From the NCBI GenBank assembly GCA_015066665.1, contig SVNX01000004.1, positions 32,326 to 96,325 of the forward strand: 64,000 nucleotides of DNA, given 5' to 3'. Positions within the stretch are counted from its first letter, which is position 1; each line of letters opens with the position of its first letter. Position numbers and translations under genes: made by a program. Shown here in pieces: positions 52,684 to 61,900 of the stretch. The notes beneath the pieces were generated by a model. That model searched no databases. It was given only the letters and a program-made list of their open reading frames with translations, and was not told the origin of the DNA. The DNA is from Ruminococcus sp. (GTDB lineage: Bacteria > Bacillota > Clostridia > Oscillospirales > Ruminococcaceae).

Positions 52684-54364
52684 ACGACTGCGCCGGAACA
52701 TCATCCTGCTCTCCTTTGCGACGGCATGTACCATCATTCTCATCATGCTCGTCATCCTCAACGGCCTCATGCGCAGCTCCTACACTCACCGCATCGATGC
52801 GGCAGCCGAGCTCATTGCTCAGACTGCCGACCGCAAGGCCAAGGACGTCCAGTCCGAGAGCATTGACCTCGCTTCCCTGACCCTTGACGGCGCGGGAGAC
52901 TATGTCGTGCTGCGCAACCCCATGGATGTCGAAAGCATCACCATCCGCGGTACCATCTCGTGCAGCAATCCGGCTGCCAACTGGTTCAGTGCCGGCGGCG
53001 GTATTGTCGTGAAAACCTACACGGCGGACGGCACGGAGGTCTATTTTTATCAGGAATATTCGTTCAATAACAACGTGAGTGAAATCACGATCGATTTTCC
53101 GACACCCGAACGCTTCCATTCCGCAGGCCACGGCATCCCCTTTTCTGAGACGACCATTGCGGAGGATGTGTTCATGATCTCCCAGAAATGGTGGGCTTCC
53201 TCGAGTGAAAATGAGGGCAGTGCCGACGAAACCGTCTCCCTCAGCCTCGAGTCCATCACCATCAATTACAAGGAAAACACGCCTCTTTCCGCCTACACAG
53301 GCGGTCTTGTCTCCCGCAGCTATGACGAGATCTTTGACAGCTCCATTCCCGAGTCCGTCAGCAGCCTGCGCAGCTTCTTTCTTGTGACGAATCCCGACGG
53401 CACGCTGCTTGAAATCAACAGCGGCAATCTGCCTGAAAGAATCCCCGAGGACGAGGCAGGCCGGATGGCTTCAAAGGGAAGCGATCTGACCTATGAAAGC
53501 ACCGATTACGAATGCAGACATTTTGAAAAGGAGGACATGGAGATCCTGGTATTCGTCAGCAGTGCCGAGCGGCAGGATTCCCTCAACCGACTTATGCTGT
53601 ACTCGGCATGCATCGGCATCGGCACGGCGCTGCTGCTGTTTGTGATGATCTACCTTGCTTCCGGCAAGATCGTTGAGCATGTCTCGGTCAGCTACGAAAA
53701 ACAGAACCAGTTCATCGCCAATGCAAGCCATGAACTGAAAACACCCATCACTGTCATTTCCGCAACGACGGACATACTGCTGCGCCGTCAGCAGGACGAC
53801 CAGTGGCTCGGGACGATCAAGGGGCAGACCGAAAAGATGCAGAAGCTTCTGCAGGAAATGCTCCAGCTGACACAGATGAATGCGGTGATCGGAAAACCGC
53901 AGAATTTCGAGCGGTTCGATCTGTGCGAAATCGCCGAAAAGGTCACACTCTATTTTGAGGCACGCTTCTATGAAGTGCAGAAGGTGCTCGTCTCCGAATT
54001 TCCGGAACGACTGATGTTCTACGGCGATGCGGGCCGCATTGAGGAGCTGTTCAATATCCTGCTCGACAATGCCGTAAAGTATGCCGATGAACGTGCCATT
54101 GTGCGCCTGCAGATTGCATCGAACAAGAACAGTGTCACGCTCAGCTGCACCAATCCCTGCAGCAAATTTGACGAAGCACAGGCTTCGCATCTCTTTGAGC
54201 GATTCTATCGCAGTGACACGGCACATTCCGACGAAACCGAGGGATTCGGTCTTGGTCTAACCATCGCACAGCTGATCGCTGAGCAGCACGGCGGCACAAT
54301 TTCTGTGTCCTATGATCACGGGGAAGCCACCTTCCAGATCGTGCTGCCAATCAAAGGAACGTGA
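52667..54364 (+). CDS. Sensor histidine kinase with large external domain
   Basis: A 565-residue kinase. Membrane segments at about 12-34 and 306-331 enclose a 270-residue external domain rich in beta strands (GGGIVVKTYTADGTEVYF, SEITIDFP, SLSLESITINY), resembling a carbohydrate-binding beta-sandwich more than a PAS or Cache domain. The cytoplasmic part has HisKA (NASHELKTPIT, His near 355), N box (ILLDNAVKYAD) and GFGLGLTIAQLI. It probably works with the preceding regulator; xylan-derived ligands are a guess from context. Confidence 0.9.
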   Translation: MQTAIKRLRRNIILLSFATACTIILIMLVILNGLMRSSYTHRIDAAAELIAQTADRKAKDVQSESIDLASLTLDGAGDYVVLRNPMDVESITIRGTISCSNPAANWFSAGGGIVVKTYTADGTEVYFYQEYSFNNNVSEITIDFPTPERFHSAGHGIPFSETTIAEDVFMISQKWWASSSENEGSADETVSLSLESITINYKENTPLSAYTGGLVSRSYDEIFDSSIPESVSSLRSFFLVTNPDGTLLEINSGNLPERIPEDEAGRMASKGSDLTYESTDYECRHFEKEDMEILVFVSSAERQDSLNRLMLYSACIGIGTALLLFVMIYLASGKIVEHVSVSYEKQNQFIANASHELKTPITVISATTDILLRRQQDDQWLGTIKGQTEKMQKLLQEMLQLTQMNAVIGKPQNFERFDLCEIAEKVTLYFEARFYEVQKVLVSEFPERLMFYGDAGRIEELFNILLDNAVKYADERAIVRLQIASNKNSVTLSCTNPCSKFDEAQASHLFERFYRSDTAHSDETEGFGLGLTIAQLIAEQHGGTISVSYDHGEATFQIVLPIKGT

Positions 54365-54443
54365 CACTGTGAAGCGCGTGGTTTCCACGCTGCCTGCCGG
54401 CGCACTCATGCTGGCGGCTGACCGCTGAACCATATCAATCATC

Positions 54444-54477
54444 CAGCCGCGGCGAATCCCGCTGCGGCTGTTTTTTT
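54444..54477 (+). terminator. Terminator of the second two-component operon
   Basis: CAGCCGCGGCG (54444-54454) pairs with CGCTGCGGCTG (54460-54470) allowing one G-T and one mismatch, followed by seven T. Confidence 0.88.
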
Positions 54478-54576
54478 GCGTCAAAATACATGGACAGCAT
54501 GGGAGGGCTGCGGATATTACAGCAAGAAATTGCTACAAACAGCAAGTATTTGATATGTATTTGACATAAAACATGG

Positions 54577-54582
54577 TATAAT
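54577..54582 (+). promoter_or_regulatory. Extended -10 promoter of the GH5 gene
   Basis: TATAAT with TGG in front. TTGACA occurs at 54561-54566 but only 10 bases away, too close to be its -35 box, so an extended -10 promoter is more likely. Confidence 0.5.
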
Positions 54583-54622
54583 CAGAGAAGTTCAATTGTT
54601 CTGACAGAAAGGCGGCAGTGAT

Positions 54623-55576
54623 ATGCTGAAAACAAAAGGTTTTGATAAAGGCATCAATCTGGGCGGCTGGCTCTCGCAGTGCGATTACAGCGAGGAACGG
54701 CTCTCTCAGTTCATTACAGAAAAAGATTTTGAAACGATTGCATCGTGGGGATTTGACCATGTCCGCATCCCGATCGATTACAATATTCTCGAAAATGAGA
54801 ACGGCAGCTTCTGTGACTCTGGCTTTGCACGAATTGACTGGGCACTGGAAATGTGCCGGAAATACGGTCTTCGTACCGTGCTCGATCTTCATAAGACTGC
54901 GGGCTATTCCTTCGACAGCTACGGCGAGAGCGAAGCGGGCTTCTTTGAAAGCGGCGCTTTGCAGGAGCGTTTTTACCGTCTCTGGGAGGAGATTGCAAGG
55001 CACTATGGCAGCACCCCTGAAACCGTGGCCTTTGAGCTTCTCAATGAAGTGACGGACAAGGGCTATATTGCTGCATGGAACCGCATTGCGGATGCCTGCA
55101 TCCGCCGCATCCGTGCCATTGCCCCCGACACGCTGATTCTGGTCGGCAGCTATCACAACAACAGTGCACCGGCCGTGCCCGCACTCGATCCCCCCTATGA
55201 TGACAACATCGTGTACAATTTCCACTGCTATGAGCCGCTCCGCTTCACGCATCAGGGTGCCTACTGGACGGATGACATTGATCCCGCAGTACGCCTTTCC
55301 TTCGCAGAAAGCGGCATCACGGAGGATTTCTTCGAAGCCCTCTTTGCGCCGGCCATTGCAGCGGCGGAAAAGTACGGCACATCCCTCTACTGCGGCGAAT
55401 ACGGCGTGATCGATATCGTATCGCCCGAGGACACGGTACAGTGGTACAGAATCATCGGGAATGTCCTCAGAAAGCACGGCATTGCACGCTGCTGCTGGAG
55501 CTATAAGGAAATGGACTTCGGTCTCTCCGACAGCCGCCTCGATGCGGTGCGTGCCGAGCTGATCGAATGCATGTAA
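54623..55576 (+). CDS. GH5-family glycoside hydrolase, cytoplasmic
   Basis: A 317-residue TIM-barrel enzyme of the endoglucanase type. It has GINLGGWLSQC, HVRIPIDY, DLHKTAGYSF, acid/base Glu142 (FELLNEVTD), NFHCYEP and nucleophile Glu259 (YCGEYGVI). Both catalytic residues are intact. There is no signal peptide, binding module or dockerin, so it probably degrades imported oligosaccharides, unlike most GH5 enzymes of ruminococci. AAAGGCGG precedes the ATG. Single-gene unit with its own promoter and terminator. Confidence 0.9.
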   Translation: MLKTKGFDKGINLGGWLSQCDYSEERLSQFITEKDFETIASWGFDHVRIPIDYNILENENGSFCDSGFARIDWALEMCRKYGLRTVLDLHKTAGYSFDSYGESEAGFFESGALQERFYRLWEEIARHYGSTPETVAFELLNEVTDKGYIAAWNRIADACIRRIRAIAPDTLILVGSYHNNSAPAVPALDPPYDDNIVYNFHCYEPLRFTHQGAYWTDDIDPAVRLSFAESGITEDFFEALFAPAIAAAEKYGTSLYCGEYGVIDIVSPEDTVQWYRIIGNVLRKHGIARCCWSYKEMDFGLSDSRLDAVRAELIECM

Positions 55577-55580
55577 CGAC

Positions 55581-55616
55581 AAAAAAGTCCCCTTTCGGAA
55601 GAAAGGGGATATTTTT
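55581..55616 (+). terminator. Terminator of the GH5 gene
   Basis: TCCCCTTTC (55588-55596), loop GGAA, GAAAGGGGA (55601-55609), then TATTTTTG. Confidence 0.9.
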
Positions 55617-55646
55617 GTGCATGTCAGCCATATTTTCCACAAGTAC

Positions 55647-55675
55647 TTGCCTTTTTTGTCGAAATATGGTATGAT
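55647..55675 (+). promoter_or_regulatory. Promoter of the lipoprotein/DUF4230-like operon
   Basis: TTGCCT at 55647-55652, 17-base spacer, TATGAT at 55670-55675 with a TGG extension. GAGGAGGGG lies ahead of the ATG. Confidence 0.7.
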
Positions 55676-55712
55676 AAGTAATAGAATGACATTCTGAGGA
55701 GGGGATTGACCT

Positions 55713-57383
55713 ATGAAATATAAATGGATTGCCTGCTCTCTGGCTTTTCTGTTCATCTTCACAGGCTGCACGCCCGGTGAACTCATCTCAAAAAAAATCG
55801 AGAAAAAGCTCAACAAGCAGTCTCTTTCCGATCCGGATTACAAGAAATACCTTGATCTGAAGGCGGACGGCAAAATCAACGACGAGGGCCGCTATTTCGA
55901 GGAGGGGTCGGAGGACGTGTTCCTGCCCGATGCAGAGGGGAAAGTGCATGTCACTTTCGCTGAAAACGCCTATCTGCATACTGTCTATTATGCCGATGCA
56001 GCACTGACACAGCCCATCGACACCGCTGCCTGCTATCTGGAGGCCGGCGACTACATCTACGCATCCGAACCGACTGTACGGGACGGCTGCAATCCTGCCT
56101 ATCATTTCGAAGGCTTCCGGATCTGGAAGTACGACGAGAACGGCAAACGCCAGGGTGAACTGCATGCGGACAGCACAGAAGACCATCTCGTGCTCCAGAT
56201 TCCGATGGATGCTGCGCTTACCGAGCTTTCCGTTGAGCCGTTCGGCGGCTATGATGCCCGCACACTGACCCTCGAGGATTACTATCTGACCGAAAGCGGC
56301 ACCAGACAGAATATCGCCGGCACATGGGTCATCCTTGGCGAATCGTATACGGGTGACACGGCAGAGATCAGTGCGATTGCCCCCTTCACGGTGACCTACC
56401 GCTACAATGCGGACGAATATTTCTTCCTTCGCTCTAAGCCGGAATGCTTTTCGGAGGATACCGCCAACGGCGAGGTCTATTTCCATAAGACCGCCGATCT
56501 CTATGAGGATGATCACTATGCCGTTGAACTGCATCCCTATCTCATCGCTGACATCGGCACCGGTGAAGCCGACATCCGTGCGGTGTATGTGAACAATGTC
56601 AAGGCTGCATGGCCCTGCAAGCTCAAATACGGCGATATCATTGCCATCGAAACGGACAGCACACATCGTGTGATCTGCAGTCAGGGAGAACTTTCCGAAC
56701 CGGAACGTCTTGATCATGGCTACCGGTTTACCATGCAGATTACGGAGGATCTCGATGTCTCCGCACTGCGCTTCGAAAGCCGTGCCTGGGGACAGAAGGA
56801 AATCCCCTTCACTGTCCCGCAGGCGAATATCTGGGACAAGTTCGCAGGACTGTTTTCCGACAAGGCCGAGGATACGCTGCTCACCGTCCGGACGGGCGAA
56901 AAGGTCCTGACCTACAAGGATCTCAAAAACGGCAAGGCCGTGAAGCTCAATGAATCCGAGAAGCTCGAAATCATTGTCGGCGAGGAGATCAAGGATGCAC
57001 CCCACATTGCGTTCCTTGTTTCTGTCAACGGTGCCAATCCCATCTGCATCACCAAATCAACGCCGCAGAAATCCATTCAGCTTGCCTATGACGATGTGGA
57101 ATCGGTCGAGATCACCGTTGAAAAGGGCTATGTCTTCTCGACAGCCAATATCGACAACGGCACGCTGACCGTGCAGTACCTGCTTGACGGCAAGACCCCC
57201 ATCAAGGAGGGCGAGTTCCTCCCCGAGGGCACACAGGTGACTGTCAAGGTCACAAATATTCCGCAGGGCGTCGAAATTTCCGGCGGTGCCGTGGAATCCG
57301 GCATGCTGACCGGACTTGTCACAATCACTGAAAAGACACGCAGTTCTGACTTCGTGGTCAACTGCAGATCGACTGAGAATTAA
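55713..57383 (+). CDS. Large lipoprotein of unknown function
   Basis: A 556-residue protein with a lipoprotein signal (MKYKWIACSLAFLFIF) and lipobox FTGC (Cys19), a basic helix (SKKIEKKLNKQ), then a long beta-rich exterior part with no recognised domain. The last third (about 390-556) has repeated short beta units such as VRTGEKVLTYKDL and VTVKVTNIPQGVEISGG, suggesting Ig-like modules. First gene of a three-gene operon with two membrane proteins, 11 bases from the next. Confidence 0.82.
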   Translation: MKYKWIACSLAFLFIFTGCTPGELISKKIEKKLNKQSLSDPDYKKYLDLKADGKINDEGRYFEEGSEDVFLPDAEGKVHVTFAENAYLHTVYYADAALTQPIDTAACYLEAGDYIYASEPTVRDGCNPAYHFEGFRIWKYDENGKRQGELHADSTEDHLVLQIPMDAALTELSVEPFGGYDARTLTLEDYYLTESGTRQNIAGTWVILGESYTGDTAEISAIAPFTVTYRYNADEYFFLRSKPECFSEDTANGEVYFHKTADLYEDDHYAVELHPYLIADIGTGEADIRAVYVNNVKAAWPCKLKYGDIIAIETDSTHRVICSQGELSEPERLDHGYRFTMQITEDLDVSALRFESRAWGQKEIPFTVPQANIWDKFAGLFSDKAEDTLLTVRTGEKVLTYKDLKNGKAVKLNESEKLEIIVGEEIKDAPHIAFLVSVNGANPICITKSTPQKSIQLAYDDVESVEITVEKGYVFSTANIDNGTLTVQYLLDGKTPIKEGEFLPEGTQVTVKVTNIPQGVEISGGAVESGMLTGLVTITEKTRSSDFVVNCRSTEN

Positions 57384-57394
57384 GGGGGTGCAGT

Positions 57395-58141
57395 ATGGAA
57401 ATTGTTCTGGCAATCTTGAAAAAGAACTCACTTTCAATCATTATAGGTTCGATCATGATCATCATCAGCGGCATCACAGGTGTTCTGCTGTTCGGGTATT
57501 TTCTGCCTGCATCAGTTGAAGCCAAAGAGAACGGCACAGCCATCGGTGACGGACTGGGCACTACGGTCGGCATGGCCATCGGGTCGTTTGACGGCGTCAC
57601 GAAAGGCATAGGCGAAGGTGAAAAGGACGGCAAGGCTGCGGGACTGAGTGCCAAGGACACCGAGGTGAGCGTGCAGGAGAACATGGCTCGCATCGGCAAG
57701 CTCGAGGTGCTGCAGGCCTCAGTGAGCATCGTGAACAAGCACACAGTCGGGGACGATCTGATTCAGCTCCATATCATGTATGCCGATGCGGTTTTCACGG
57801 TCGACCTCACAAAGGCGCTGATTGAGGAGAATGCAGCGGAACTTCGCATCACGCTCCCCCCTCCTGAGATGTCCCTGAACATCGATGAAACCAAGACCGA
57901 GAAAATCGCCGAGTATGAGGAGCTTTTCTTCAATGGCAGTGCCGAGGACGGCTTCGATGCGGCACTCAATTCGAATGCCGTACTGGGTGAAGAAGCCGCC
58001 AACCACATCAGCAACTATCCCGCCCTGATGGAGCAGGCACGGAATGCCGCCATACGGAATATAGAGATGCTCGCCGGACAGGTCAGCATGGACAAAAAGA
58101 CCATCACAGTCGTGTTTGATGATGAAAGCGGGGTGGCGTGA
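57395..58141 (+). CDS. DUF4230-like membrane protein with glycine-rich stalk
   Basis: A 248-residue protein with one membrane segment (about 12-37), an external glycine-rich segment where GxxxG-type spacing repeats (GTAIGDGLGTTVGMAIGSF, about 47-85), and a domain resembling DUF4230 (IGKLEVLQASVSIV, AVFTVDLTKAL, LRITLPPPEMSLNID). Function unknown. GGGGGTG precedes the ATG. Its stop overlaps the start of the next gene, which encodes a relative. Confidence 0.75.
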   Translation: MEIVLAILKKNSLSIIIGSIMIIISGITGVLLFGYFLPASVEAKENGTAIGDGLGTTVGMAIGSFDGVTKGIGEGEKDGKAAGLSAKDTEVSVQENMARIGKLEVLQASVSIVNKHTVGDDLIQLHIMYADAVFTVDLTKALIEENAAELRITLPPPEMSLNIDETKTEKIAEYEELFFNGSAEDGFDAALNSNAVLGEEAANHISNYPALMEQARNAAIRNIEMLAGQVSMDKKTITVVFDDESGVA

Positions 58142-58893
58142 TGTTCCGGATATTCAGAAAAAAGGACAACGAAGCGGAAGATAAAAAGAAGGTCACACAA
58201 ATAGGCATTCTGATCGGTCTGAGTGCCGTAACCGCTGTCCTTGTCATCGTGACGGTACTCTGCTACAAAAGCACGGTCTCCAAAGGGCTCAAGGCAGCGG
58301 AGGCGGCCTTCACGGATGCGAAAAACGCCGCAGCGGAGCAGACCTATCAGCTCTACTATCAGAGCAGCTTTGATCGTGCGGAAAAGAAATACCATGTTGC
58401 AAATGATGCAGTCATCAACATCACGGATGTGAAGGAAGTCGCTAAGCTCGAGGTGCTGGAAGTATCCATCACGGAGTATTCGATCATCGACAAGAGTGAC
58501 AATACCGACGGCATCACATCGTGGCTTGAGGTGCCCGTCAGCGGTGTGTACACCGTTGATCTGCAGGCCGGAGAATATCTGGTCGATCAGCAGCGGGGCA
58601 TGGTGACCATCCGTCTCCCCCTCCCCCAGCTTGAGCATGCGGACATTGACGATGCGAATGTGACAAAGCTCCTTTTCAGGAATGATTTCTGGAACGACAG
58701 TCTGAGCGTCGGGGCGGATATGCATCAGCAGCAGCGGCTGGAGGCCTATGAGAAGGCCCGCAGCGAAATGACGACCAATCCCGCCTACTATGAAAGTGCC
58801 GAGAATTCCGCAAGGATTCTGATCGAGAATCTCGTCCGTGAGATCAACCGTGATGTACCGGGACTTACCGTGGAAATTGAGTTTATGGAATGA
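58141..58893 (+). CDS. DUF4230-like membrane protein, second copy
   Basis: A 250-residue paralogue of the preceding protein. It has a charged start (MFRIFRKKDNEAEDKKK), one membrane segment (about 20-43) and the same external domain (VAKLEVLEVSITEY, GVYTVDLQAGEYL, VTIRLPLPQLEHADID), without the glycine-rich stalk. ATG 58141 overlaps the upstream stop by one base. It ends the operon before a bidirectional terminator. Confidence 0.75.
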   Translation: MFRIFRKKDNEAEDKKKVTQIGILIGLSAVTAVLVIVTVLCYKSTVSKGLKAAEAAFTDAKNAAAEQTYQLYYQSSFDRAEKKYHVANDAVINITDVKEVAKLEVLEVSITEYSIIDKSDNTDGITSWLEVPVSGVYTVDLQAGEYLVDQQRGMVTIRLPLPQLEHADIDDANVTKLLFRNDFWNDSLSVGADMHQQQRLEAYEKARSEMTTNPAYYESAENSARILIENLVREINRDVPGLTVEIEFME

Positions 58894-58897
58894 AAAC

Positions 58898-58935
58898 AAG
58901 CAGCATGGGAAAAAGACCCATGCTGCTTTTCTTTT
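58898..58935. terminator. Bidirectional terminator
   Basis: AAGCAGCATGGG (58898-58909) pairs with CCCATGCTGCTT (58917-58928), with T-runs on both sides. It separates the DUF4230-like operon from the convergent leucine-rich-repeat gene. Confidence 0.92.
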
Positions 58936-58940
58936 CTGTG

Positions 58941-61900
58941 TTATGCGGCCTGAAATTCCTGCAGTGTGCCGGTATAGCCGGAGCCGACGGCAGCGGCATA
59001 GCAGAGAATGATGGCGGCATCGACCGCATTGAATGTACCGTCTTCATTCACATCGGCAAGGGCTGTCTGTTCTGCCGTCAGACCGCTCTCATTGCCGGAA
59101 CCCACTTCAGCTGACGCCACAAGAATATGGGCGGCATCCACGGCATTGATCATACCGTCGAGATTCACATCGCCGATGAGACCGGCAGGCGTGAAATTCT
59201 CCATAGTGACGGCTGTCGTGACATCTTCGATCGCAGTACCCGCATAGCTTGCGCAGCCGCTGCAGGACAGGCTGACCGTATCCATGCCCTCAAAATCACC
59301 GGTGATCAGACAGGACATGGCATACACATCGCCCTCCTGTGCATACAGAGGCGTGATGGCAATGTCCGTTCCATCCGCAGGCACGATCTGTGCCTCTGTG
59401 AGGGTCGAAGCGTCCATGGGCTTGCTGAATGTGAGGACGATGCCCTCGGGAGTGGACAGAGCACTGACGATCTCGGGCGCAGCGAGACTCACAAGCCCGA
59501 AGTTGATGTCCGTCTGGACGGGCGGAACGGGAACCCATTCGCTCAAGAGCGTATCATAACCGTCAAGCTCGCACTTCACCTGCCACAGACCCTCGGGAAC
59601 ATCCCATGCATAGCGTCCCTCCGCATCGGAGTAGAGGATGCTGTGCTGATCGTAGTCCTCGGCGTTCCAGAGAACCGCTTCGCCCGTGTCGGGATCCTGA
59701 TAGTAGATCGTGAGCTTGGCTCCCTCGATGCGGTTCGAGGGATTGCCCTCGTAGACATAGCCGCTGGGGTCGACGATGAAGCGCATGAAACCGCCGAACG
59801 TCCATCTTTCGCCCGTTTCAAGACAATGATTGTTATAGCGTTCAAGATCCTTCAGGGCTGCACGGCTGAGGTAGTAAAAGAGGAGCGGAACGGGATTGCC
59901 TAATGCAATGGAAGTTCCCCAGACTGCGAGTTCTTTGTCCTCCAACGTTTTTTGCAGAAGAGTCGTGGCAATGATCGAGCCGATCAGTTCCTCATCATCG
60001 CCCGCCTTCATGATGCCATATCCCATATTGAAGTAATCTGCCATATCGCCGATGGCGCCGGCATACTTTCCGAAACTGCCAAACATCTCTTCTGCAACTT
60101 CACCCTTAATGCCCTTGAGAGGCCCGACCTGGTCGGCAATATTGAGGGCGGAATCGTACAGCATGCTGAAGGTGCTGATGCCTGCATCATCCTCCGTATT
60201 GACGATTTCAAGAACGGACAAACCGGTCATATTCTTTGTAAACTGCAGCCCGTCATTGAGATCTTCAAAAATCGCCAGTGCCGCATCCTCGCTGTCAACC
60301 GGCCTTACATAGGTTGCAGCATTTCCGTTGTCACTCCGGTACTCGACACCGGTCCTCAGATAGCCGAACGCTTCAGGATCGGCAGCGATCTCGGTGATAT
60401 CGTGAAAAATACCGTCAATGAACATGCCGTCATCCGTCCCCAGATAAACAGAAACCACCTCAGAAAGTTCGCCGTCGGAGATGTTCACATCGGCAAGCAC
60501 GCCATTCTCACCCTGTCCGATGATGGTGCAGGTGCTGTTGCTTTCGATCGATTCGGGGAGTGTGATGCTCTGCATCTCGTCAGGAACGAGGGAATCGACA
60601 TCAATGATCGTCTTCTCCATCACGCTGATATTGAGTGCACCGGGCACATAATTGAGGTTCTCCGGATCGAAGAAGCCCTCGGCCACCCATGCATCCAGCT
60701 GTGCATCATAGAATGCCTCGATGGACTTGATCTCCTCGCCCTTTGTGCTCGTCACAAAGAGCCGGTGAATGCGGTCGCTGTTGGAAGCATCGATCTCAAA
60801 ACGGAACGGATGGTACGGGAGATAGCTTGCCACGGGCGAAGTGCCCTCGGTGAACACGCTTGTGATGTCGAGCGGGGTGTCCATACGGCTGTTGAAGTAC
60901 ATGTCCACCTTTGTCACAACGGGTTCGGTCTCCTCCCATACGACTTCAATCGTGTCTGTCACAATACCGCCGCATTCTGCATGGAGACGGTACACAGCAC
61001 CCGCTTCCCGTGCGGGAAGTGTGACAGTGCTGCTGTATTTGCCGGTATAAGCATTCGCCACGGCAGTGCCGGCCTGCACATCGTTCACATAGATCTGCAC
61101 CGTTTCACCCGGAGCAGCCATGCCATACACATCGACATTGGCACGGTCGGTCACATCGACTGCACGAAGGGTAAGCGCCGGCGTTTCAACACGGAGTGCG
61201 CCAAGGCTCTGCCGCCAGGATGCGCCTGCATAATCAAAGCACATGGCCGCAGAGAGCGTGTAGTCGCCGTAATCGTTGATCCGTGCGGAGAAGGTGATGG
61301 TGCCCTCCGGCTCTGTCACATCAATCAGACCGCTTGCTGCCTTATCGATGCTGATCTCCGTCCCCTTTGCACGGATGGAATCCGGCAGCAGCACCATGCC
61401 ATCGGGGACATTCAGCGCAAGACTGCAATCGGTCAGTGCGGATGCCGCAGGCTCGATCATCTTATACTTAACTGTATAGTTCACGATGCCGTTGACGGAA
61501 GACGTCTGCACATTGGCCATGAAGCTGGTATGGGCAGGGTCGAGGTAGGTAATGCGGGTGTCATAGAGCGACTTGCAGTTTTCAAACGAATTGGACGCCA
61601 CCGCAAAGCTGTCACGGTCGGAGATGATTTCAGAAAGCGAAATGCAGTTCTGGAATGCATATTTACCGATATTCTCGGTCGTCTCAGGAAGATAAACGCT
61701 CTGCAATGCCTCAGCATTTTTGAAAAGATAGGCAGGAACGGCAGCCGCGCCCTCCGCCATGGCAGCATAGGTCAGACTGTCGCAATTGTTGAACACGCCA
61801 TAGATGCCGGACTCGATGACGCTTGCAGGGATGGTAATGGAAGTCATTGCGCAGCTGTCGAACGCATAATTCCCGATGGAAAGAAGCCCCTCATTGAGTG

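Noticed and set aside
54369..54428. 19-codon GTG-started ORF after the second kinase
   Set aside because: No ribosome binding site and it lies directly ahead of the terminator.
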